A stretch of 64,000 nucleotides of DNA from SIG622 sp045652245 (GTDB lineage: Bacteria; Bacillota; Clostridia; Oscillospirales; CAG-382). This document shows, in pieces, positions 57,429-64,000 of this stretch. The stretch is taken from the NCBI GenBank assembly GCA_045652245.1, contig JAZRTY010000033.1:1-64000 (forward strand). Direction: 5' to 3'. The notes under the pieces were generated by a model. The model ran no database searches and was not told the origin of the DNA. It was given only the letters and a program-made list of their open reading frames with translations. The stretch's first letter is position 1. Each line of letters begins with the position of its first letter. Position numbers and translations under genes: made by a program.

Positions 57429-58400
57429 TTGAAAAAACGCAGTTTATTTAATTTTAATAAGCCGGGTAAAGGAATTACAAAGGCACAGGCACAGATGACA
57501 GATAATGATGGTCTATCCGGCTTTTTCAGAATGTACAAGGACAGATTCTGGACACTTTCATCACTTAATCTCCTATTTATCGCTGCAAATTTTCCGATTT
57601 TCTTCGCTATTGCGGCATTTACCGGAAATTTTAATCTTGAGACAACAGCTCCGACTTCACCACTGCTTGCCCCGCTTTTTGGTATTTCGCAATATGGTGA
57701 AACACCTTTTATAAGCGCATTGTCTTCAGTAATTGGTTCAGATACCGTAATGTCCGTTCCGTCGCTTACAACAAAAATATTATGGGGCTTGTCTTTATTA
57801 CTTATTTTTACCGTAGGACTTTCTAATACCGGTGCTACGTATGTACTTCGTGGTTTTGTCCGTGGTGAGCCGGTTTACGTATTATCAGATTTCATTGATG
57901 CTATTAAAAAGAATTATAAGCAAGGACTGATTTTGGGAATACTCGATTGTCTGTTTACGTTTGCACTTGTTTATGGCATAATGACATACTATATAAACGC
58001 AGGTACTTATATGATAAATGTGATGCTATTTGCTGAGATTTTATTATTTGTTCTGTTTCTTACCATGCGTTTTTATATGTATATGATTATGATTACCTTT
58101 GATTTGAGTATTTTTAAGATTCTGAAAAATTCCTTTATATTTGCACTTGTCGGTTTTAAGAGAAATTTCGTTGTCTGGCTGGCACTTATTTTAATCAGTA
58201 TTTTCAGCTTCTATATTTTCTTTGCAATTCCGACTCTTGGTGTAGCGCTTCCCGTAATAATTACAATTATAACCGGAATGTTCATCTCTGCTTTTGCAAC
58301 GTATCCTGTAATTAAGCGTTATATGATTGACCCATATTATAACGATGACGGAAGCAAGAAAGACTCTTCTGACGAACCAATATTTGTTGATAGGGGGTAA
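57429..58400 (+). CDS. DUF624 (YesL-like) membrane protein
   Basis: 323 residues, about six helices. GLSGFFRMYKDRFWTLSSLNLLFIAANFPIF (about 30-60) is the DUF624 opening. A glycine-poor helical core and a charged tail (DDGSKKDSSDEP) follow. YesL relatives are often encoded with sugar ABC transporters, but not here. I start it at TTG 57429 because GGAGGT is eight bases upstream; a frame from 57393 overlaps proC. Role unknown. Confidence 0.8.
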   Translation: MKKRSLFNFNKPGKGITKAQAQMTDNDGLSGFFRMYKDRFWTLSSLNLLFIAANFPIFFAIAAFTGNFNLETTAPTSPLLAPLFGISQYGETPFISALSSVIGSDTVMSVPSLTTKILWGLSLLLIFTVGLSNTGATYVLRGFVRGEPVYVLSDFIDAIKKNYKQGLILGILDCLFTFALVYGIMTYYINAGTYMINVMLFAEILLFVLFLTMRFYMYMIMITFDLSIFKILKNSFIFALVGFKRNFVVWLALILISIFSFYIFFAIPTLGVALPVIITIITGMFISAFATYPVIKRYMIDPYYNDDGSKKDSSDEPIFVDRG

Positions 58401-58416
58401 ATTTAAAGATGAGGAG

Positions 58417-59463
58417 TCAGATCTCCTCATCCTCATCATTTTCTATTATATCTTTTAAATCTTTTCGTTTTTTTGGAGCTTTAATTTGTGATAGTGGATT
58501 ACTGAGTGCTGCTGATTTCATCTGTTCATTACTTACGTGTGTGTAAATTTCAGTTGTTGACAGCTCTTCGTGACCAAGAATATCCTTAAGTGTTCTTACA
58601 TCGGTTTTACCGTATTGATACATAAGAGTAGCAGCAGTATGTCTTAGCTTATGTACTGACATTCCGGGACGATTAAGTCCTGCTGCCTGCAGATATTTAT
58701 ACACGAGCCATTGTACGGTTTTATCACTGATTCTATTCATATTACGTGATATAAACAGCGCATTTTTGTCGGCGTTGTGTGCGTTAGTTGGTCTTACTGC
58801 AAGATATGCTTTTATTGCTGATACACAGGCGTCATTTAAGTATACAACTCTTTCTTTGTTACCTTTACCAACTACCCGCATTGCCTCAAAGTCGGAATGT
58901 ATGTCACGCAGGTTTATACCACAAAGCTCGGAAACTCTAAGCCCACAGTTCAGGAAAATTGTAATTATAGCATAATCTCTCTCGAAATTTTTTCCAGGTT
59001 CAATGCATTCGAGTAGTTTTTTCGACTCTTCAAGTGTTAAAAATTTTGGAAGTGCTTTTTTGCGTTTTGGCGATTCAATATGCTCAAGTGGGTTTTTCTC
59101 AAGCTTCTTTTCATTCAAATTTGAGCAAAGATATTTGTAAAAAGAACGAAGACAGGATAGCTTTCTGTTTCTGGCAGCTTCACCGTTTTGCAATTCCTTT
59201 GCACAATATGCAAGATAGTCGCTTACATCCCTTCCGGTTACCGAATATACCAGCTTATCTGTGACCTCGTTAAAGCTTAAATCTCCGATTGCATAGCCTT
59301 CATATTTTTTTTTGTGCTTTAACACAAGCATAAATCTGAAAAAGCCACGTAAATCGTGATAATACTGAAAGCAGGTTTTTTCTGATTTGTTTTGAATTGT
59401 TAATTTGTATTTCAGAAATTCACGCACGCTTTCAGGCGCATCCTCGTATTCTATTTTAATCAA
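58417..59463 (-). CDS. Tyrosine recombinase (XerC/XerD-like)
   Basis: 348 residues. SAM-like N-terminal domain (about 1-105), catalytic domain with Arg in NCGLRVSELCGINLRDI (about 172-188), HKLRHTAATLMYQYG (about 277-291), LGHEELSTTEIYTHV with the nucleophile Tyr (about 304-318). A basic-acidic tail (KAPKKRKDLKDIIENDEDEEI) is added. It lies in ordinary chromosome without att repeats or cargo, so a resident Xer-type recombinase is more likely than a phage integrase. Confidence 0.88.
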   Translation of the reverse strand: MIKIEYEDAPESVREFLKYKLTIQNKSEKTCFQYYHDLRGFFRFMLVLKHKKKYEGYAIGDLSFNEVTDKLVYSVTGRDVSDYLAYCAKELQNGEAARNRKLSCLRSFYKYLCSNLNEKKLEKNPLEHIESPKRKKALPKFLTLEESKKLLECIEPGKNFERDYAIITIFLNCGLRVSELCGINLRDIHSDFEAMRVVGKGNKERVVYLNDACVSAIKAYLAVRPTNAHNADKNALFISRNMNRISDKTVQWLVYKYLQAAGLNRPGMSVHKLRHTAATLMYQYGKTDVRTLKDILGHEELSTTEIYTHVSNEQMKSAALSNPLSQIKAPKKRKDLKDIIENDEDEEI

Positions 59464-59555
59464 AGCGAATTCTCCTATATAAAATTATTTTTTAATTCTA
59501 ATTCATTATAACACAAATAATAAAAAAATTCAAGTATTTCAGAAAGGGACCTAAC

Positions 59556-60116
59556 ATGAAAATTTCAATTAAAGAAAAAACAGGAATGATATCTAAAGCA
59601 ATTATTTTCCAGATTGCAATGTCGCTTTTTGGTATGATGCTTTCAGCTTCTGTAATTGCAATAAACGAAAAGCTTCTTCTTGTTGCCGGAATATTCTCTT
59701 TTCTCTTTTATTTTGCTCTTATCGGGGCAGCAGTTAATGAGGACGGAGTTAAGGACTATTTAAAAATCAAAGCAGGGCGTGTAGAAAAAGATGTTTTTTT
59801 GGGACTAAAATACATAGCTATATCATATATTCCTACATTTGCAATTACCGTAATTTATATTGTTCTTAGATTCTTTTCCTTGGAAAATGCGCTGACTCAA
59901 ATACTTTCTATACTTATAAGACTCTTGTCATGTGGAATGTATCTAAGCTTTGACAGATATTTATTCGCAAGTGGCGATTCGTTTTTACCGTTCTCGCTTA
60001 ATGGTTATTCCTTCCTGATTTATGAGATTATTTCTGTACTTATCATTGGTTTATTCTATCTTCTTGGTGTAAAGGGAATTAATCTTTTATCAACGAAAAG
60101 CGATAAAGCTGAATAA
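59556..60116 (+). CDS. Multi-helix membrane protein, hypothetical
   Basis: 186 residues with five hydrophobic segments (about 12-36, 38-58, 78-100, 105-130, 145-170) and a short C-terminal tail. Good ribosome site (AGAAAGGGA). No family recognised. Neighbouring cwlD suggests but does not show a sporulation or envelope context. Confidence 0.65.
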   Translation: MKISIKEKTGMISKAIIFQIAMSLFGMMLSASVIAINEKLLLVAGIFSFLFYFALIGAAVNEDGVKDYLKIKAGRVEKDVFLGLKYIAISYIPTFAITVIYIVLRFFSLENALTQILSILIRLLSCGMYLSFDRYLFASGDSFLPFSLNGYSFLIYEIISVLIIGLFYLLGVKGINLLSTKSDKAE

Positions 60117-60128
60117 AATAAAATATTT

Positions 60129-60173
60129 CTTCCTCCTGTTGAATATTATTAAATAAAAAAATTTCGGAGGAAG
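60129..60173 (+). promoter_or_regulatory. Inverted repeat enclosing the cwlD ribosome site
   Basis: CTTCCTCC (60129-60136) is the exact complement of GGAGGAAG (60166-60173), which contains the ribosome site of cwlD. The 29-base loop is A+T-only apart from few bases. The mRNA could mask its own ribosome site. Confidence 0.55.
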
Positions 60174-60177
60174 CACA

Positions 60178-60936
60178 ATGCGTACAAAAACTGAGTCTTT
60201 TTTCACAATCACAAAAATTACATTTTATCTTGCTATCTATACTATAGTAGTTTTATTCTTTGTCATACTGTCAGTATTCATAGACAAAAAGCAAAACATT
60301 TCTGCTTCAGCCTCCTTTGACAATCTACCTGTAATAGTTATCGATGCAGGTCACGGCGGCTTTGACGGTGGTGCAACAGGCATTTCCGGCAAAATTGAAA
60401 AAGAGCTCAACCTTGAGATAGCGAAATACCTGTCATCGCTGATAAAGCTATCGGGGTTTAATTGCGTTATGACAAGAAATGATGATAGCGAACTGATTTT
60501 TGAAGGAAATCAAAGTCTTACAAAAAAGCATTCGGACTTACTGGCAAGAGTAGACATTGCACAAAAATATAAAAACTGCTGCTTTGTAAGTATACATCAA
60601 AATAAATTCCCAAGCAGCAAGTATAAAGGACTTCAGGTGTTTTACTCAAAAAATGTCAGCACAAGCAGAGAACTTGCAGAAAAAATCAAAAAAAACAATC
60701 AGTCACTTGTTGATAATACAAACAAAAGAGACATAAAGGTTGCGGGGAAAGAAATATATATACTTGATAAGATCAAAAGTCCGGCTGTTCTTGTTGAATG
60801 TGGATTCCTCTCAAACGCACAGGAAGAAAAGCTTTTATCAACAGTTGAATATCAAAAGAAAATTGCATTTATGCTATATTCTTCAATTGTTGAATTTATT
60901 GAAGAAAATTATAAAACTGGTAAAGGAAATATATGA
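60178..60936 (+). CDS. cwlD: N-acetylmuramoyl-L-alanine amidase CwlD
   Basis: 252 residues. N-terminal membrane anchor (about 12-35), then Amidase_3 domain: VIDAGHGGFDGGATG (His zinc ligand, about 55), EKELNLEIAKYL (Glu ligand), SIHQNKFPSSK (His ligand, about 139) and VLVECGFLSNAQEE (catalytic Glu, about 208). CwlD makes muramic-delta-lactam in spore cortex and is needed for germination, which supports a spore-forming host. Overlaps radA by four bases. Confidence 0.9.
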   Translation: MRTKTESFFTITKITFYLAIYTIVVLFFVILSVFIDKKQNISASASFDNLPVIVIDAGHGGFDGGATGISGKIEKELNLEIAKYLSSLIKLSGFNCVMTRNDDSELIFEGNQSLTKKHSDLLARVDIAQKYKNCCFVSIHQNKFPSSKYKGLQVFYSKNVSTSRELAEKIKKNNQSLVDNTNKRDIKVAGKEIYILDKIKSPAVLVECGFLSNAQEEKLLSTVEYQKKIAFMLYSSIVEFIEENYKTGKGNI

Positions 60937-62330
60937 AAAACAAAGTTGAATATGTTTGCCGAGAATGTGGCAGCAAAAACTCAAAATGGTATGGAAAATG
61001 TCCAAGCTGCGGTGTTTGGAATAGTCTTGAGGAATCTATCATTGAAGAAACCAAGAAAAGCTCAATCTCGACTGTACGAACCCCTGTATCTTCACGAAGC
61101 GAAAAAAAATCGTATCCTATAAACAACATATCAATGCCCTCTCAAATAAGAACTAAATCGGGCATCGGGGAATTTGACAGGGTCCTTGGTGGGGGTATTG
61201 TAAACGGTTCAGTAGTTCTTGTCAGTGGTGAACCCGGGATTGGTAAGTCAACATTATTATTACAGGTGTGTGGTTGTTTAGGAGACTCATCCAGACTGCT
61301 TTATGTTTCCGGTGAGGAATCGCCCTCTCAAATTAAAATACGCGCAGAAAGGCTTAAAATTGATTCTGATAACATTCTTATATATTCAGAGACCGAGCTT
61401 TCGGAAATTCTTTCGGAAATCGAGCTGACAAGTCCGGAAATTGTAATTGTTGATTCAATTCAGACACTGTATAATTCTGATTCATCAACAGTTCAAGGCT
61501 CTGTTTCACAGGTTAAGCTTTGCGCAAATGAGTTAATACGTGTTGCCAAAACCAAGAATATTGCAATTATAATTGTTGGTCATGTTAATAAAGACGGAGC
61601 TATTGCAGGTCCCAAGGTACTTGAGCATATGGTTGATACTGTTCTTTATTTTGAGGGTGACAAACAACATACATACAGACTTCTTCGTGCTGTCAAAAAC
61701 AGATTTGGTTCTACCAACGAAATTGGCGTTTTTGATATGGAGGAAGAAGGTCTTTGTGAAGTTGAAAATCCATCAGAATACCTTTTATCACAACGTGAAA
61801 CAGAGGCTTCTGGAAGCTGCGCTTTGTGTGTAATCGAGGGTACTCGTCCTATTCTTGCCGAAATTCAAGCTCTTGTAACGCCAACTGTATATCCTGCACC
61901 GCGTAGAGCATCGAACGGTTTTGATTACAACAGAATGAATTTGATCTGTGCTGTTCTTGAAAAGCGTTTAGGGCTGGGATTCTCCTCTAAGGACGTATAT
62001 CTCAATGTTGCGGGGGGACTAAGGCTTGATGAACCGTCAAGTGACCTCGCAACAGCGATAGCTCTGATTTCCTCTTTAAAGGATATTCCGGTTCCACAGA
62101 ATTTTGTGGCAATTGGCGAGCTTGGTCTTGCAGGGGAATGCAGGGGAGTTTCATCTATTGAGCAACGAATTCGTGAAGCAATCAGATTAGGACTTAACAG
62201 GATAATGATTCCATATATTAACTATACAAAGCTCTCGAAGAGTAATTCCTATTCAAATGGTACTGAAATTATTCCTGTTCGTAATATATATGAAGCATTA
62301 AAGATTTTTAATAATAAAAAGGATAAATAA
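60933..62330 (+). CDS. radA: DNA repair protein RadA
   Basis: 465 residues. C4 zinc finger CRECGSKNSKWYGKCPSCG (about 8-26), Walker A GEPGIGKST (about 97-105), KNRFGSTNEIGVF (about 254-266) and a Lon-like C-terminal domain (about 290-465). RadA drives branch migration during recombination repair. Start overlaps the end of cwlD. Confidence 0.96.
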   Translation: MKNKVEYVCRECGSKNSKWYGKCPSCGVWNSLEESIIEETKKSSISTVRTPVSSRSEKKSYPINNISMPSQIRTKSGIGEFDRVLGGGIVNGSVVLVSGEPGIGKSTLLLQVCGCLGDSSRLLYVSGEESPSQIKIRAERLKIDSDNILIYSETELSEILSEIELTSPEIVIVDSIQTLYNSDSSTVQGSVSQVKLCANELIRVAKTKNIAIIIVGHVNKDGAIAGPKVLEHMVDTVLYFEGDKQHTYRLLRAVKNRFGSTNEIGVFDMEEEGLCEVENPSEYLLSQRETEASGSCALCVIEGTRPILAEIQALVTPTVYPAPRRASNGFDYNRMNLICAVLEKRLGLGFSSKDVYLNVAGGLRLDEPSSDLATAIALISSLKDIPVPQNFVAIGELGLAGECRGVSSIEQRIREAIRLGLNRIMIPYINYTKLSKSNSYSNGTEIIPVRNIYEALKIFNNKKDK

Positions 62331-63068
62331 GTGATAAGACCAAACCTACCGGACAGAACAGTAAAAAATGTAATTGTTTCATCTGAAATTTCCGAACAAA
62401 TTGAATATTCACTAAATAACTACGGGATAGCACTTAGCAAGCTATATGGAAATTTAAATATCAATAAGTCAATAATAAACCATCCGGATCTGTATATTTG
62501 TCATTTTGATGAAAGCACCTTATTCTCTATAACTGATAGATATAAGCTATGTGGTAGAATTGATTTCGATAATTTTTTGCATAACATCTCAACAATAAAT
62601 TCTGAGGGTGTCCTTTTATATCCTTACGATTCGATTTTAAATTGTGTGATATTGAATAATAATTTAATTTGTAATGTAAAAAATGTCAGTAAGGAGATCA
62701 TTGACTGCGCGAATAATCGAAATTTCAACATAATTAATGTACGACAGGGTTACACAAAATGTAACATCTGTGTCGTAGATGAAAATTCAATTATAACTGA
62801 AGATATCGGAATATATAACGAAATGTTAAAGCAAGGTTTTAACGCATTGCTGCTTAAACGTCACTCGGTATTGCTAAATGGGTATCCATATGGCTTTATT
62901 GGCGGGGCAAGCGGAAAAATATCGCCGGATAAGCTGTGCTTTTTCGGAAACATTAAGCTTCACCCGGAATACTCAGAAATCTACAAATTTCTATATAATA
63001 GGGGAGTCGAGGCAATTTCGCTTTCAAACGAGCCGGTTTACGATTTTGGAAGCATTATTCCTCTATAA
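62331..63068 (+). CDS. DUF6873 family protein
   Basis: 245 residues beginning with GTG one base after the radA stop. IRPNLPDRTVKNVIVSSEIS at the start and the C-terminal VLLNGYPYGFIGGASGKISPDKLCFFGNI with Gly-rich turns match the DUF6873 (GME-fold) family. Structural relatives are amidinotransferases and related enzymes, so an arginine/guanidine-related hydrolase is possible. Conserved Clostridia gene, function unknown. Confidence 0.82.
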   Translation: MIRPNLPDRTVKNVIVSSEISEQIEYSLNNYGIALSKLYGNLNINKSIINHPDLYICHFDESTLFSITDRYKLCGRIDFDNFLHNISTINSEGVLLYPYDSILNCVILNNNLICNVKNVSKEIIDCANNRNFNIINVRQGYTKCNICVVDENSIITEDIGIYNEMLKQGFNALLLKRHSVLLNGYPYGFIGGASGKISPDKLCFFGNIKLHPEYSEIYKFLYNRGVEAISLSNEPVYDFGSIIPL

Positions 63069-63085
63069 AAATCATAAAAATAAAA

Positions 63086-63118
63086 TATGCGTCGGAGAAC
63101 TTTCTTCGACGCATAAAT
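63086..63118. terminator. Bidirectional terminator
   Basis: TATGCGTCG / CGACGCATA stem over a 12-base loop with T-rich flanks, between DUF6873 and the cotJC remnant. Confidence 0.82.
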
Positions 63119-63136
63119 TTATATTTTTACTTCTGA

Positions 63137-63358
63137 TTATTTAACGCATTTACCGTTTTTGTCGAAGGAAGGATTAAATGCGTAAAAATTCTTAGAATCA
63201 AGCTGTTCCTGCGCAATTCTTATTGTATCAGCAAATCTCTGATAATGGACAATTTCACGCTCACGAAGGAATTTAATCGGATCGCGAACATCAGGATCGT
63301 CAGTAAGTCGCAAAATATTATCGTAGGTTGTTCTCGCCTTTTGCTCTGCTGCAATCAC
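63137..63358 (-). pseudogene. cotJC: cotJC, C-terminal fragment truncated by an element insertion
   Basis: 73 codons, IAAEQKARTTYDNILRLTD through DPIKFLREREIVHYQRFAD to the end. This is the C-terminal third of CotJC, a manganese-catalase-like spore coat protein of about 200 residues. The family continues upstream with DM before IAAEQKA, but here the sequence changes to unrelated codons (CRSF) exactly at 63358 and runs into element DNA. The frame remains open upstream for some 30 codons by chance. A hybrid start at GTG 63358 lacks a ribosome site. Confidence 0.85.
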
Positions 63359-63427
63359 AAATGAACGACATAAGATAAAATAAACGGCAGGACAAGCCGC
63401 TGCACAAAAACCGAATATTGCCGTAAC

Positions 63428-63452
63428 GACGCCGCTTTTGGCGTCTTTTTTT
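63428..63452 (+). terminator. Terminator at the element end
   Basis: GACGCC / GGCGTC stem over a six-base loop, followed by seven T. Would block transcription entering repA from outside. Confidence 0.82.
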
Positions 63453-63486
63453 GTTGCAAGAATTTAAGTTTAAGGAGGCAATATTT

Positions 63487-64000
63487 ATGAAGTTAAATTG
63501 TGAATTTTTTTATGGATATGAAGCAGACCAGTTTAAGTTTTACAGAGTTCCACAGATACTTGTGACTGATAAAAGGTTTAAAAATGTATCTTATGGAGCA
63601 AAACTTCTTTACGGTGTGTTTCTTGACAGAATGGGACTATCTATTCTAAATAAATGGTATGATGATAGAAATCGTGCCTTTATAATTTACTCGATTAATG
63701 AGGTTATTGAATCGTTAAGTTGCAGTAGAGGCACAGCAGTAAAATTTATGTCAGAACTTGAAAATATCGGTCTAATTGAACGCAAGAAACGCGGTCAGGG
63801 AAATCCGGATTATATCTATGTTAAGAAGTTTGTGGATAAAGATATGGAAGTAGACTTCAAGAAGTCCAAAATTTGTACTTCTGAAAGTTCAGATAATGAA
63901 TTTCAAGATGTTCAGAATTTAGAACCTAATAATACTGATAAAAATAATACTGAAAAGATTTATACTGATTCAATCATATCTTATCCTCAAAGGAGCCGAA
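63487..64000 (+). CDS. repA: Replication initiator protein A (RepA_N), partial
   Basis: 171 codons visible, continuing past the window. Residues 1-100 form the RepA N-terminal winged helix: FYGYEADQFKFYRVPQILVTDKRFKNVSYGAKLLYGVFLDRMGLS ... FIIYSINEVIESLSCSRGTAVKFMSELENIGLIERKKRG. A polar linker with many Asn and Thr follows. RepA_N proteins initiate replication of low-GC plasmids and circular forms of Tn1549-type elements. AAGGAGG ten bases upstream of the ATG supports the start. Confidence 0.9.
   Translation, partial: MKLNCEFFYGYEADQFKFYRVPQILVTDKRFKNVSYGAKLLYGVFLDRMGLSILNKWYDDRNRAFIIYSINEVIESLSCSRGTAVKFMSELENIGLIERKKRGQGNPDYIYVKKFVDKDMEVDFKKSKICTSESSDNEFQDVQNLEPNNTDKNNTEKIYTDSIISYPQRSR

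Larger units (their letters stand above)
63359..64000. mobile_element. Left end of an element inserted in cotJC
   Basis: Starts at the cotJC breakpoint, contains a terminator (63428-63452) and then a RepA_N-type initiator gene leading rightward out of the window. This is the usual layout at one end of Tn1549-like conjugative elements of Clostridia. Everything beyond repA is unseen, so ICE identity is inference. Confidence 0.7.

Noticed and set aside
58417..59463. Tyrosine recombinase as integrase of a fourth element
   Set aside because: No att duplication, cargo or composition change around it; flanking genes are ordinary chromosome.

Overview
The window reads as the chromosome of a low-GC, spore-forming Clostridia-type Bacillota, probably a gut or rumen anaerobe. 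Supporting signs are cwlD and a cotJC remnant (sporulation and germination), 2-oxoacid:ferredoxin oxidoreductase, NrdR, DUF6873 and DUF3842 proteins, consensus TTGACA/TATAAT promoters and strong AGGAGG ribosome binding sites. The chromosome is interrupted by three mobile elements: one at each edge of the window and one complete in the middle.

Positions 1-17665 are the right-hand part of an integrated element that ends in a duplicated 3' half of a tRNA-Pro gene (attR-like). Its backbone carries a partial helix-turn-helix protein and a large protein that I read as a two-barrel RNA polymerase of the YonO / cellular RdRP type, with the metal-binding signature DYDSD. Between two 39-bp direct repeats (3693-3731 and 17294-17332) lies a 13.5-kb cargo. 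It holds a MerR-controlled ABC exporter operon, an ABC/LytTR/DUF3021 operon, an AraC-GyrI regulator, a PAP2 phosphatase, and an eight-gene MarR-headed operon (GNAT, HExxH membrane protein, GrpB, C45 hydrolase, CDP-alcohol transferase, nucleotidyltransferase, XRE regulator).

Positions 17700-36750 are chromosomal. They hold a DD-carboxypeptidase homolog with altered motifs, ribF, a zinc-site-less M23 protein, nrdR, pgi, dacF and a large rightward unit for the nickel-pincer cofactor (larE-larB-larC). That unit is preceded by an attenuator-like leader and followed by a five-gene oligopeptide/nickel-type ABC transporter and rlmD.

Positions about 36750-45190 are a complete integrative mobilizable element of about 8.4 kb inside the 3' end of rlmD. 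It brings a replacement C-terminus for rlmD, a RepL-type replication protein, an RHH accessory protein, a hairpin-rich oriT/origin-like region, a MobV relaxase, a 5-methylcytosine restriction-modification pair and a large serine recombinase. The recombinase's last codons appear to be the original end of rlmD.

Positions 45190-63360 are chromosomal again: metY-metA, ilvE, a vor (branched-chain 2-oxoacid:ferredoxin oxidoreductase) cluster with an acyl-CoA ligase, rarA, proC, a tyrosine recombinase, cwlD and radA. At 63358 cotJC is cut by the left end of a third element, which begins with a RepA_N-type replication initiator and runs off the window.

The most unusual items are the mobile-element RNA polymerase homolog, the reciprocal C-terminal swap at rlmD, the attenuator-like leader of the lar operon, and the MarR operon with repeated junction motifs.
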